64,000 nt of DNA from Histomonas meleagridis. Lineage: Eukaryota > Parabasalia > Tritrichomonadida > Dientamoebidae. The notes under the pieces are model-generated. The model did no database searches. It worked only from the letters and a program-made list of their open reading frames with translations, and had not been told where the DNA came from. This document shows, piece by piece, positions 1-10,273 of this stretch. The DNA lies in assembly GCA_020186115.1 (NCBI GenBank), contig WSYJ01000133.1, positions 186,001 to 250,000 of the forward strand, in the 5' to 3' direction. How positions within the stretch are numbered: position 1 is the first letter of the stretch; every line of letters starts with the position of its first letter. The position numbers and the translations under genes were made by a program.

Positions 1-762
1 ATCCATCAATTTGTCCAATAAATCGAACAAATTCGTCGTTCGTTTGTTCGAATGTTGTCGTGTTCTCAAATGTGATTTTGTCTTTGTTACTGTTACTGTT
101 ATTGTTATTGTTCGTTTGTTGTTTCCGATTAATTGTGTTCGTAAGTAAAAACTTTTTGATCAAAATGCGAATTCGGAATTGTGACAGCGCTGCTCAAGAA
201 TCGCGATGAAAATTGTTGTTTAATGTTAGAGAAATTTGATTTTATGGCGTTTTCGATACTTTTGTAAATGATTTCTTTCGTGATTGGAATGCTAAAGATC
301 AAAAAGATCAAAATTTCGTCTTTTTCATACGCAATGCAATAAAACTTTTCGCCACTTTCTAATGTGCCTTTCGAAAATTCCTGACTTCGGAAAACCAAAC
401 CACATATGATAAATGTGACAAAAAATATCCAATAATTCTGGAAGTAATTGACGTTGTAATTGTGTTCGTCCAATGTTTTCAAACGTAGCACTGCAATAAA
501 CTTCTGAGCCAAGACTTTTAAGACATGTAAAATATTGATCTGTTTCAAAATATTCGCATTCTTTACTTGATCGAAAATCTCGACAAAATCCTAAAAATGT
601 AAGATATAAACCAACTTCGTTATATTGTAAGTCTACAAGTTTAGTTGTTGGATAATAATAATAAACTAAAGGATCTGCGCCTTCTTCTTTTGGTGGAATT
701 CCATCATATATTGTGAATGAAATTAGTTTTGGAATTTTAATATCTTTTAAACTATTTTCCAT
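1..762 (-). pseudogene. Truncated, frameshifted copy of the CCZ1-like gene
   Basis: This stretch is a near-identical inverted copy of the intact CCZ1-like gene at 13362-14546. The first 126 codons, read from 762 downward, match the intact protein. An internal deletion then removes the equivalent of 13739-14037 (299 bases, so a frameshift); the junction lies at 385/386. A second lesion is one extra base in a homopolymer at 153-157 (five T instead of four on the plus strand). I noticed only a few substitutions, such as Arg to His where the protein reads TLDERNYN in the frame-shifted track. The copy runs off the window edge, so its 3' end is unseen. The shared sequence includes the upstream region to about 827, so the promoter was copied too. 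It cannot make a full-length protein; a short N-terminal longin fragment is the most it could encode. Confidence 0.9.
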
Positions 763-1089
763 TTTTTGAACCGCATTTTCATATCAAATGTCTCAAATGA
801 AGTGAAAAAAATGACGGCGGCCGTTTATATCACCTTTCACAAAATCTTTTTAAAATGAATATTAATATTAAAATTAAAAAATACCCTTGCCAAAAACACA
901 TAAAACAATTGCATAAGCTAAAATTAATATGGTTTGCATTCCATTCTGGTACATGATCTCCAAAAATTTTTGATCGTTCTTTTTTGTCATTGCGGACTTT
1001 GAATACTTTATCATCTTATTACGTAAAACACAGAATTCAATGCAACGGTTTTATCATCTAACAAAATCCACACACAAAACCAGATTAAA
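763..1089. promoter_or_regulatory. Divergent intergenic region with duplicated promoter segment
   Basis: Positions 763-827 are copied from the promoter of the intact CCZ1-like gene (13297-13361) and include a GC-rich block CGGCCGCCGTCA (plus strand at the intact locus). Beyond 827 the homology stops abruptly. Just upstream of the karyopherin start at 1090 is AACGGTTTTATC (about 1045-1056), a Myb-site-like word seen before several other genes in this window. I see no gene in the interval. Confidence 0.5.
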
Positions 1090-4000
1090 ATGGATATAAA
1101 TACATTTTGTACACTTGCTTTGGATGCACTTTCATTTAGTGAAACTAGAGAGCAGAGTGATATGACGCTCTCTAATTTTGTTCAACAATCACCTATTCAA
1201 TTTGCCCTTCTTTCTTATCAACTAATTTGTGAAGGTGCTAATCAAAAAATCCAAGATGTTGGAGCAACTCTCCTATACCATGTTATTAAGGTTGGTATTT
1301 GTCAATCACCTGAATTTATGAATGTTTTTTGGGGTATTTTTTCACAGCATTTCAAAGATATTCTTACAAAACCAACAACATCAGAGACTACTAAGTCATT
1401 ACTTTCTAATACTATTGCTACAATGGCTAGTACCACATTTAAATTAAATGGTGTTTCAATAATTCAAGAATTTATTATGGAGCTAAGCGACATTCCTGAA
1501 TTAGAAACTGTTATTCTTCTTGTTGTACAAAAAATTTTACTTGAAGGATCCGGTCTTTCAGGATTTCCACATAATTATTTATTACAACTTGTTTCTAAAA
1601 CCCTCCAATATGACTCTTCTGTTATTCCACGTGCACAGCTCTTTTTTGCTTTATCTGGGTCAACTGAAGATAATGCATTTTTTGTATCAGTTTTTCCACA
1701 ACTGTTAACACAATTTCCACAGGACAAACTCCAGCAGTTACTTGTTGTGATTGAAGGGTTTGCTGAAAAGCATGCCATCTTATTTAATGATATTTTAGAA
1801 AGTTTTGTTGGTTTTTTAGTTAGTATAGCATTATGTCAAACATGTGAGTATCGGAACATGGCTCTTTTTATCTTTGCTGCTTTATCAATAGGTGCTCCAT
1901 TAATGTGTTCTAATTCCCCAGCATTTTATCAAAATGTATTTCCATGTCTTATCTCTATTATCTCTGAAATTGATGAACAAAGTATTATTATTCATGATCA
2001 TAATGATACATCATCACCAGCAGTAGCCATTGACACTTTTAATTTAATTTTTCAATCATCCGGGGCACCCCAATACTTTATATTTTTAAATCAATATCGT
2101 AAAGAATTTTTAAATCAACAACGAGAATATAATTGGAAACAACTATATGCCTTATTATTTCCATTTACTATTGCTTCTGGTTTAATATATCAAGTATTTT
2201 TAGAAAATGATGATTTAATGATAGATTTCACACGAGATTTAATTGGTTTTTTACAGCCTAACATTAATAATCCTTATATTAAAATTGTTACATATAAAAT
2301 AATCTCACGAATGTCCATTCATTTATATATCCATTTTCCTATTAAAACAAGTGAAACATTACTTCCATGTTTATTAAGCTTTTTAAATGAGCCACAACTT
2401 GAAGTACAAAAAGCAGCAGTTGAAGCATTATGTAATTTCTTAGTTGGGTTTAATTATCGTCTTAAAGATTATTTTAACGCAGTTTATCCACATATTATTG
2501 ATTTAATACCTAAAGTAGCTCCAGAAATCCAAGCATATTTATTTGAAATCGTCGCACGATTTGAAAATGCAGTTCGTGAAAACTTTATACCATATTTCCC
2601 GACTGTATATTCATTAGTTAAACAATTTTATCCAACGTCACAAACATATTCACATCGAATTTCTATCATTCAAGCATTTGCTGAAGGGTTATATAACATA
2701 TTACATAAAAATAAAACAGTGCCACAAGATTGTTCACCATTAATTCATACGTTTTTAAATGATGTTATCCAAATGAAAGATCGATATATTAATGAAGTCT
2801 TTGATCAAAGTTGTCATAATGCGATGTTAAAGTTAATTCGATTATTAGGTAGCGATATAACTAATTATGCGGATAACTTATTAAAAAACTCGATCGAAAC
2901 AGCACAATTAGATTTATCACCCGAAGTATTTGAAGAATTCGAAGATACTTCATGTTGTCCATTATCTATTTATAGCAAAATTAGTCCGAATGGTAAACCA
3001 TTAAAAGTCTTTGTCTTAAAGACAAAAATTATTGAGATACATAATGCTATTGAAATCATTAATGTTATTGTAATCTTATTACGGAAAAAATTAACGCCAT
3101 ATTTAAATGTATTTATAGGAATCATTCAAAAATGGATTGATTACCCTTATATGTCATTTACTATCATCAATAAAATCATTAAATTATTCGATAACTTATT
3201 AAAATATTTCTCTGATGAACAAGAAATTATGGATCAATTATTACCATTTGGATTTTTAATGTATTTCCATATATTACAATATTTAGATGACATCATTAAG
3301 AACAATGAGTTAATTACAATTTTATTAAATCATTGTCGTGTATTATTGTCAACATCATCGAAACTTGGACGTGTTAATTTAGAAACATTTGAGAATACTT
3401 TTCGTTCATTTCCACAAATATTACATAAAATTGTCGAATCGAAAGCTAAACGAATTAAAGACTTAGATAAGTTTAATACACAAGAACAAGAACTTGATAT
3501 CAAAGTTAATCAAACAGATTCTTGTTTAGGTACATTATTTGAAGTTGTTCGTATAGCAATGAAGAATTTCCCACAAATCTTCTTACCACTTTATGAAGAA
3601 ATCTTTTTACCGCAAATCGAACAAATAATTACAAATCCATTAACAAAATCAACAGGTTTAAGTTTATTAGCAACTTATATATTAGTTGTTGGTAATGATA
3701 TGTCACGTATAAACATAATAAATAATTTCTTTCAACAATTAATTAGCTCAGTAATGATGAAATCATTGGATGTCTCGATTTCAGCATTAAATCAATTAAT
3801 CGAAATCGAAGAGAAAAAATTTCCTTTATCAAATGATTTAATCCAAGTATTATATAATACTTATTTAAGTATTATGCGTGATGATAATTTAGTAAACTAT
3901 AAGATGATCGCAGAAATCCCCGATGTGGCATTCGCTGCTTTCACATTGTTAGTAAAAAATTATTTAATGCATACGCCAATAAGAGATCAGGCTATTGACG

Positions 4001-4308
4001 AGTTCTTCGAATCTTTCCCAGTTTGGGAAGAAAACCCTTTCTCCGATATAGTCTTTAGCTTCTTGGCAGACTTGTTGGAATCAAATGACCCGAAAATTTT
4101 GGGTAATCCCGACTACATATTCACCGCTATTAAAGAGGTCGCTTCGGCAATAGGAAACTTCATGATGGAGTCCAAAACCGAAGAAAGATTGGTGGAAACG
4201 ATGAAATCAATATCAGTGAGGTCGAGAGATTTGTTCGAAGAATGCGCTAAAGAAGTGTCGCCAGAAAGAATGAATAAGTTGTTGCAGTATATGGGATTGG
4301 TACAATAA
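1090..4308 (+). CDS. Importin-5/Kap121-like karyopherin beta
   Basis: The 1072-residue protein is built throughout of amphipathic helical pairs typical of HEAT repeats and has the length of importin-beta family receptors (about 1050-1150). The N-terminus (residues 15-70) resembles the conserved importin-beta opening, in which the helices are followed by a run about other residues of the repeat. The C-terminal 110 residues (EENPFSDIVFSFLADLLESN, then LGNPDYIFTAIKEV) resemble the importin-5 C-terminus, where a PL-x-D-x-E-E-A motif precedes a CDLIESNHP segment. Such proteins carry cargo, notably ribosomal proteins, into the nucleus and release it on binding Ran-GTP. The assignment to the IPO5/Kap121 branch is inference; the karyopherin assignment is firmer. 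Codon use changes near the 3' end: before about 3900 leucine is almost always TTA, after it TTG and C-ending codons become common. Confidence 0.75.
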   Translation: MDINTFCTLALDALSFSETREQSDMTLSNFVQQSPIQFALLSYQLICEGANQKIQDVGATLLYHVIKVGICQSPEFMNVFWGIFSQHFKDILTKPTTSETTKSLLSNTIATMASTTFKLNGVSIIQEFIMELSDIPELETVILLVVQKILLEGSGLSGFPHNYLLQLVSKTLQYDSSVIPRAQLFFALSGSTEDNAFFVSVFPQLLTQFPQDKLQQLLVVIEGFAEKHAILFNDILESFVGFLVSIALCQTCEYRNMALFIFAALSIGAPLMCSNSPAFYQNVFPCLISIISEIDEQSIIIHDHNDTSSPAVAIDTFNLIFQSSGAPQYFIFLNQYRKEFLNQQREYNWKQLYALLFPFTIASGLIYQVFLENDDLMIDFTRDLIGFLQPNINNPYIKIVTYKIISRMSIHLYIHFPIKTSETLLPCLLSFLNEPQLEVQKAAVEALCNFLVGFNYRLKDYFNAVYPHIIDLIPKVAPEIQAYLFEIVARFENAVRENFIPYFPTVYSLVKQFYPTSQTYSHRISIIQAFAEGLYNILHKNKTVPQDCSPLIHTFLNDVIQMKDRYINEVFDQSCHNAMLKLIRLLGSDITNYADNLLKNSIETAQLDLSPEVFEEFEDTSCCPLSIYSKISPNGKPLKVFVLKTKIIEIHNAIEIINVIVILLRKKLTPYLNVFIGIIQKWIDYPYMSFTIINKIIKLFDNLLKYFSDEQEIMDQLLPFGFLMYFHILQYLDDIIKNNELITILLNHCRVLLSTSSKLGRVNLETFENTFRSFPQILHKIVESKAKRIKDLDKFNTQEQELDIKVNQTDSCLGTLFEVVRIAMKNFPQIFLPLYEEIFLPQIEQIITNPLTKSTGLSLLATYILVVGNDMSRINIINNFFQQLISSVMMKSLDVSISALNQLIEIEEKKFPLSNDLIQVLYNTYLSIMRDDNLVNYKMIAEIPDVAFAAFTLLVKNYLMHTPIRDQAIDEFFESFPVWEENPFSDIVFSFLADLLESNDPKILGNPDYIFTAIKEVASAIGNFMMESKTEERLVETMKSISVRSRDLFEECAKEVSPERMNKLLQYMGLVQ

Positions 4309-5044
4309 TGATTAAAAAATTGTGTAATCTTTGGAATAAATTAAATTTGTATCATAATATGTTTCGATGCATTCATAAGATGATTGCAATGTCTTTTGGT
4401 TTATTTTAAATTGCCTTGTAAAAATTCATTTTATTTTAATTATGAGTTTTTAGTTCATTGCAATATACATTTCATTTGTTTCGCTGATGATTCATATATT
4501 TATTTCCATAGTTTAATTTTTTTGCTAATGATATGATATGTATTGATATAATGGGAATTATTCAGAATTAAATCATGTAAAAAATTGATTCATGAATTAA
4601 TGCAATATTTATTTATTTATCAAATTATCAAATACATTCTATTTTAACACTTTCATTGAGAACCATTATATTAATATTTTTTTTATCTAATTTTTGTTCT
4701 GTTCGTCACTTTCTTGTGATTTGATGTCTATCAATGATCTTTTTGTATCTTGCAATAACAACCAAATTATGAATTGTTAGATAACTTCGGTGGAGATCAT
4801 TTTTAGCAATTTTGGATACAGTTATTCAAAAAAGCAAAATTCTTTTTGGAGCAAACTTTTCATTTGTTTTAAACCACCTTCTTTCGTGGTAAATTCTCAA
4901 CTTATAAGTACCAAAAATTTATTTTTGTTAGTTGGCCTACCACCCAAAAATTTAGGAGATCCAATACTTTCAAGCATGAACAACATGTTGGTTTAGGCGA
5001 CCAAATAATCATTCAACACTATTTTCTATAGTTTACCCAATCGG
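4309..5044. other. Intergenic, no convincing gene
   Basis: The 3' flank of the karyopherin gene is AT-rich and low in complexity. A 68-codon open frame at 4790-4996 has no recognisable features. Nothing else is supported here. Confidence 0.6.
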
Positions 5045-5254
5045 ATGTCCTACTTAGGAGAAGAATACAAAACAGAATTTGGAGAATTTCTAGACTTCGA
5101 AACAGATGATAATCCACACGTTGAGTTTAGAGAACAGTACGATGAATTTATTCCTCTTGAATCAATAAGTATTGAAAATTCTCCAATCTATGAGCATATC
5201 TCAACAATTGTACAGAATATCAGAGCACAAAGAGAAAGCCAGGCAAACAAATAA
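5045..5254 (+). CDS. Small acidic hypothetical protein (69 aa)
   Basis: A short frame encodes a strongly acidic protein beginning MSYLGEEYKTEFGEFLDF and ending in a basic, helical tail (NIRAQRESQANK). Composition is protein-like rather than AT-run-like, with many Glu, Asp and Phe residues. The stop is followed by AACAAAACATC, without a clear TAAA signal. It lies convergent to the coiled-coil gene ending at 5318. I do not recognise a family. It may be a real small gene; the main doubt is its length. Confidence 0.45.
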   Translation: MSYLGEEYKTEFGEFLDFETDDNPHVEFREQYDEFIPLESISIENSPIYEHISTIVQNIRAQRESQANK

Positions 5255-5317
5255 CAAAACATCAAAAAATGTTATGAAAATACAACTTAAATTATTCGTA
5301 TTTTTCATAGTGAGTCC

Positions 5318-6421
5318 TTAATAAAAATCATTAACACCCAATCTTTGATCCTTATTTTTAGAGTTAAGTTTGGCCAATTGTTTTCTAAGTTCATTATTTT
5401 CTTTTTTGAGCTGATTGACTTCTTCTACAATGATTTTTATTTCTTGTTCCTTGCAAAACTTTTCTTGTTGAAACCGTGAAGCCCTATTTGTGTAATTTCT
5501 TGTCTCAGTCAAAATTTCTTCATCATAAGTTTGAACATTTGAAAGTGTTTCTTTCATTCTTTGTAAATCATCTCTTGTTGTTTGTATTTGCTTTTGTCTA
5601 AATTGTTGAATTTGTTTAATCATTTTCTGAAGACTTTCATTTTTAAAATTTGCATATTTTAGTTCTTGCTCTAATTTTTGTTTCTCACATGTGTACTGTT
5701 TGTCTAAACTTTGTAAGTGTTCGTTATATTTTTCTTTTCTTTGTTCTATCTCATTTGTTAATCTTTGAATCTCAGTTTGATGTTCTCTCTCTCTAAGCTC
5801 AACAGAATGTAAACACTCATTAATCTTTGAACGAATAGCGCGCATTTCATCTCTATGCAAAATTGTTATTTCTGATAATTTTGCTTCAAGTGATTGAATA
5901 TGTTTGTTGCTTTCAGCTGCTTTGTGCTTCGATTGTTGCAAAAGAGTATTTCGTGATATAGCTGCTTGATTGGCTGTTGATCTTGCAAGACTTTGTAGAG
6001 AAGAAAGCTCGTTTTTGAGTTCTTCAAGCTTTGATGATTTTTCAAAAAGAATAGAATCTAAATGTTTTTTTGCCCATTGCTCAGCTTCATTTAATGCTTG
6101 TGTACAATTTAATCTGAGCGTTTCTATTTCTTTTTGGTGATTTTTGTGAAGCCTTTGGATTTCAGTTTCATATTTTTGTTTGATTTCTTCAATGGCTTTT
6201 TGTTCAATATTAATATCTTCATTATCATCATCACTATTTTTATTTATATATGTTAGTCTTGATGCTTTATAATCATATTCAGCTTTCAGCTTTGTTAAAA
6301 TAATTTCAGATTCTTCTATTAACTTTTGAATTTTTTCAATTTCATTTGCTTTCTGTGTTAAAATTTCTTTTGCATCTGTATGTATTTCTGATATTTTTGT
6401 ATTGGATGAACGAGTGTTCAT
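5318..6421 (-). CDS. Long coiled-coil protein
   Basis: Starting at the ATG ending at 6421 (MNTRSSNTKISEIHTDAKEI) the protein has about 367 residues. Nearly all of it is charged heptad-type coiled coil rich in Glu, Lys and Gln from about residue 20 to 350, with no membrane segment or catalytic motif. A longer start at 6469 adds 16 hydrophobic residues (MTIDFFFVRLGIESPK) that overlap the presumed promoter, so I prefer the inner ATG. The gene is divergent from 6497 with about 75 bp between starts. The poly-A/T run and TATCGTC at 6461-6467 in that gap may belong to the shared promoter. A cytoskeletal or basal-body structural role is plausible but only inferred. Confidence 0.7.
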   Translation of the reverse strand: MNTRSSNTKISEIHTDAKEILTQKANEIEKIQKLIEESEIILTKLKAEYDYKASRLTYINKNSDDDNEDINIEQKAIEEIKQKYETEIQRLHKNHQKEIETLRLNCTQALNEAEQWAKKHLDSILFEKSSKLEELKNELSSLQSLARSTANQAAISRNTLLQQSKHKAAESNKHIQSLEAKLSEITILHRDEMRAIRSKINECLHSVELREREHQTEIQRLTNEIEQRKEKYNEHLQSLDKQYTCEKQKLEQELKYANFKNESLQKMIKQIQQFRQKQIQTTRDDLQRMKETLSNVQTYDEEILTETRNYTNRASRFQQEKFCKEQEIKIIVEEVNQLKKENNELRKQLAKLNSKNKDQRLGVNDFY

Positions 6422-6496
6422 CTTTGGTGATTCGATTCCTAAACGTACAAAAAAAAAATCTATCGTCAAACAGAGCTCACAATTTCCAAGCTTCTA

Positions 6497-7966
6497 ATGA
6501 ATGATATCTTTTCTGTTCTTGGGAATTCAAAAAAATCAGAAGAACCAAGCAAAAACATTGAACTACGCTTATCAGAGAACTCACAGCCTCTTGTTATAGC
6601 ATTAACAAAAAAACTTACACCGCAATATTTAAATTCAATTTTAGCTTCAGCATATAACTTCGGACCAAATTCTACATTTATATTATCACAAAAATGTGAT
6701 AATTTTTTACTAGATAAAATTAATTTATCTTATAAAGATTCATACATGCCTCAAAGTGAAGAATATTTTATCAATGTAAGCAAATTTGATTTCGATATTG
6801 ATCAAAGATATGAAGAGATGAAAGATGCAAATGAATCAATTCCACCAAAATTAACAATAGATGCTTTCTTCACATTTATTTCCCATCAAAGAACAAAAAA
6901 TACATACCATCCATTACAAGCTTACGAACGATTTCTTTCAAGGGCCATCATTGATATTGTTAACAATGACATAACGCCATTATCAAAATCATTAGTTCCA
7001 TATCTCAACGAAAACACACCTATTGCATCTACAACTAAAGACATAACAACTAGTATTTTGATTGACGTGTTTACGACTCTCTTTGGTGATAGTTGTCTTT
7101 GGGAATTAAATCAATCCCCATCTTCATTTCCTTTTTGGCCAAGATTAATTGGTTTTATAGCTGGTCTTCTAATCAACCATGACATTGAATTTTCATGTGT
7201 CCGCAAAGCTCTTAAACCTTTTCAACCGTCGAAGTTGATAGAGTTATTTATCGTTGACATTATTAGCATCCTTCGTCAAAAAATTGTTGTATCTGAAATC
7301 TTTAAAATTGTTTCAAGCCTTTTCCCTGACTTATGGATCATTAATTCTTTTATGAATTATAAAGATGTATACAACATGTTAATCGTAAACGACTTTTTTT
7401 CGATCATGCCATTTGTCGCAATTCGGTGCATTGTTCACCGAGCGCTCAAAGGACAAATCGACCCAAGTGATGCTTCAAGCTCAATTTTACAGCTCGGGAA
7501 TATGTCACTTTTTGCATCTAAACGGTTTTCGAGTGCAATGATTGATCCAATTTTCGGTCACATCTATAAAACGATTCTTAACGATGATTTACCGTACCTA
7601 GAAATGAGCCAAGATCAACTTGATAGTATTTTATTACTTTTAAACAGATTATCACCAATGTTAATATCGACATTTTCAAAAAATAAAAACTCACAAATGT
7701 TGCTTTTGACGAGGCTTCAAAGACTTCTTGAAAAGCGTGGATTTGAACCAAAAGGCTTATGCTTAGTTTTATTTTCTTTTATGTATGAAAAAGGTATTGT
7801 TCATTTTGATGCTTTAAATAATTACGTACAAAGTACACCAACGCATTTGGGTGGAAAAAATTCCGTAATGCTCGAGATAAACTCGTTTTTGATGACTATG
7901 GTACCAGGACCTTTTCCATCTCTAGCAAAGGAATTTGTAGTGGGAAAGAACACTCAACAGCAATAA
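6497..7966 (+). CDS. Helical protein of unknown function (489 aa)
   Basis: This is a clearly coding frame with a TAAA-type stop context (CAATAAATG). The N-terminus (MNDIFSVLGNSKKSEEPSKN) is polar. The rest is rich in hydrophobic helices without transmembrane character. The last 150 residues (for example LLTRLQRLLEKRGFEPKG) resemble repeated helical modules of the MIF4G/HEAT kind, but I could not match a named family. It shares a promoter with the divergent coiled-coil gene. Function is unassigned. Confidence 0.7.
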   Translation: MNDIFSVLGNSKKSEEPSKNIELRLSENSQPLVIALTKKLTPQYLNSILASAYNFGPNSTFILSQKCDNFLLDKINLSYKDSYMPQSEEYFINVSKFDFDIDQRYEEMKDANESIPPKLTIDAFFTFISHQRTKNTYHPLQAYERFLSRAIIDIVNNDITPLSKSLVPYLNENTPIASTTKDITTSILIDVFTTLFGDSCLWELNQSPSSFPFWPRLIGFIAGLLINHDIEFSCVRKALKPFQPSKLIELFIVDIISILRQKIVVSEIFKIVSSLFPDLWIINSFMNYKDVYNMLIVNDFFSIMPFVAIRCIVHRALKGQIDPSDASSSILQLGNMSLFASKRFSSAMIDPIFGHIYKTILNDDLPYLEMSQDQLDSILLLLNRLSPMLISTFSKNKNSQMLLLTRLQRLLEKRGFEPKGLCLVLFSFMYEKGIVHFDALNNYVQSTPTHLGGKNSVMLEINSFLMTMVPGPFPSLAKEFVVGKNTQQQ

Positions 7967-8478
7967 ATGTTAATGTAATTAGTGTTATGTAAAATAAATT
8001 TTTTCGTATAAGCTTTATTATAAATATTTTAATAGTATATCTTGAAATACAATAAATGGTTATAAGAAAACAACAATGTGGAATTTCAATGTATTCATGA
8101 ACTTAAAAGCAAAATTAATACAAATTGGTGGTGTTTTTATCTGCGATTATATTCTCTTATGTTGGATTATTTCACACATTGCATTTCAAAATGCAATTCT
8201 AAGAATTTCATAGCCATTTGTGTCGTAATTTTGGTATTATATGCTAAGCTTTATATGAGATGTTTTTAGTGTTATAAAATATTTAAATAAATGTCACATT
8301 CATTTTTCTTTTTTATAGCAAAATCAAATTTTCAAGAAACCGTTAAAATCGTTTCTCAATTTAACCGTTTGTAACTTTTCCTTAACTTTCACGTGAATAA
8401 AGTTAACAAAAATGAACAACAATATTGTTTTCAAATTTCTGTTTAATATCTCAACAAGTCAGGATTAAGTAATTAGAG
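7967..8478. other. Intergenic with Myb-like sites
   Basis: No gene is supported. A 63-codon frame at 8078-8269 is Cys/Leu/Tyr-rich but has no supporting feature. Upstream of the next gene, at about 8359-8371, is TTTAACCGTTTGTAAC, a Myb-type word in inverted orientation to that before 1090. Confidence 0.5.
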
Positions 8479-9507
8479 ATGAGCGACTTAGAATCTGAAG
8501 CCGAGATTAAAGATTTAATTCAAGAGAAACTTGCAAAATCTGATAAACAAACCCAAGATATACCGCTTTCTTCTTATTATCATTATGAAAAAAAACCAAA
8601 AAAGATTCCATGGCTAGTAATCTTTATATGTTCATTCTTAGTAATTTTTTTCACTGTACTTTTCTTTTGTGTATATTTCATTCCACGTAGCGAATATCTT
8701 AATGCCAAAAATGAACATCCAGAACTCGATTTTTTTGATATTCCGTTCTCACCTGTTATATTACATTGGCTATATTATATTTTTATACTTGTTCTCCTTG
8801 TTTCAATTCCATCCGTAATATATTTTGATTACTCTGTCGCATGCATTATGATAGTAAGCACAGCCGCATGTACAGTATTTTCTTTCATACTGATTGTACC
8901 AATTCTGGACAACAAAGAAAGTATTCTTCGGAGTGCATTTGATGATTCTCAATTTTATTCATTTTTTGAAAATAACATCAGAGAAATTGTTAACCAAAAT
9001 CCAATATTATCTGTCTATTGGCAAGGCCGTAAAAGCAGTGGTTATCAATGTTATCCTCGAACAAAAATCATTGAATCAAATAGTTCAAATACTTCTACAT
9101 ATTTACCACAGTTTGCAGACTACGGATGGGTGCAGTTAAAGATGAACATTGAACTAACGCGCGAAATGATTGATTATGCATATAATTATAGTTTGATATA
9201 TCGGAAGTATTTGCCAAATTCTAGCTTCAAAGGACACGCAATCACATGGGAAAACCAAACTAAGTACACACTAAGAGGCTACAACACTGATGTTACGCTC
9301 ATTAAGCGGAAAAATTTGGAAGGCAAATTGAGCCCTGACGTCGGAAGAACTATGATGGCGTTTTTCTCTGGCGTGGGCTACATATACCGATTGTGCACAA
9401 TTCCGATATACACTGCGCAAATTAATAAGACAAATGTTGTGATGAATTTTGAGCCAATTAATGAAAGTGATCAATTCTTTGAAATTATTAGTGTGACAAG
9501 TTGCTGA
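8479..9507 (+). CDS. Multi-pass membrane protein with glycosylated region
   Basis: The 342-residue protein has a polar N-terminus of about 40 residues and then three clear membrane segments: roughly residues 43-68 (IPWLVIFICSFLVIFFTVLF), 96-118 (HWLYYIFILVLLVSIPSVIY) and 121-145 (SVACIMIVSTAACTVFSFIL). A soluble region of about 195 residues follows, with several N-x-S/T sequons (NSS, NTS, NYS, NQT, NKT, NES), so it probably faces the lumen or outside. Cys residues at 191 and at the C-terminus could pair. I recognise no family. An odd number of segments and an N-in topology fit a secretory-pathway or surface protein, by inference. Confidence 0.7.
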   Translation: MSDLESEAEIKDLIQEKLAKSDKQTQDIPLSSYYHYEKKPKKIPWLVIFICSFLVIFFTVLFFCVYFIPRSEYLNAKNEHPELDFFDIPFSPVILHWLYYIFILVLLVSIPSVIYFDYSVACIMIVSTAACTVFSFILIVPILDNKESILRSAFDDSQFYSFFENNIREIVNQNPILSVYWQGRKSSGYQCYPRTKIIESNSSNTSTYLPQFADYGWVQLKMNIELTREMIDYAYNYSLIYRKYLPNSSFKGHAITWENQTKYTLRGYNTDVTLIKRKNLEGKLSPDVGRTMMAFFSGVGYIYRLCTIPIYTAQINKTNVVMNFEPINESDQFFEIISVTSC

Positions 9508-10273
9508 TGAATAATAAAAAATGTAATTTGATGTGTGTTAACATATTAAACAAATACGTAAATGGTTCTTTTTTATATAGGATAAGAAGTGAGAGAAAAT
9601 GAAATATTTTTATTAAATTTAAATTAAAATATAATGAGAAAATAATGGAAATTTCTATTTTGTTTTTTCCTTTCATTATTATTTAAAATTTTTAAGAATA
9701 TTGATATGAAAATATCTTAAAACTTTTCACAATTTAGTAATTAAATTTGATGAATTAAAAATAAGATATTATTATATACATTAACAATTCCATTATCAGT
9801 CTCATGTAACTAACTATTTATGAATTCATAAAATAGGATATCCTTTCTTTGTACATATACATTTTATTAATTTTCCATTTTTTTATTTTATTTTAGAACA
9901 TAGTCATTATTATTTATATCATAATAAATATTATCACAATACATTTTACTAATACATGTTTTGAATAAAAAAGCAGAAATTTCTCCAAATATATTCGGGT
10001 GAAAAAGCTCTATTCGGCATAAAAAACGCCATCCGCATCATTTTTCTATATAAAAAAATCATCATTTTGCGGTTGTCTGGTTTATTGTTCAATTTAAATC
10101 TCAAAACTCAAATTAGTTAATCATTCTATGAATTTTTTCAAAAACATATTGAACCTATCACTGTAAGTTCGTTAACAGACTTGTTTGTTGGATTTCCGAC
10201 AGCAAGATTTCTTTAAAACTGCTTTGCATGAAAATAAACGTACGATTTTATGGTAAAGCTATAACAAACCAAA
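9508..10273. other. Intergenic, AT-rich
   Basis: No gene is seen. Close to the next start is GTTCGTTAACAGAC (about 10167-10180), with a Myb-like GTTAAC core, and the segment 10000-10100 contains AT tracts interrupted by two CG-rich words (CATTCGGGTG, CGCCATCCGC). The interval is otherwise low complexity. Confidence 0.5.

Noticed and set aside
4790-4996. 68-codon open frame before the small acidic gene
   Set aside because: No domain, signal or composition to set it apart from AT-rich background.
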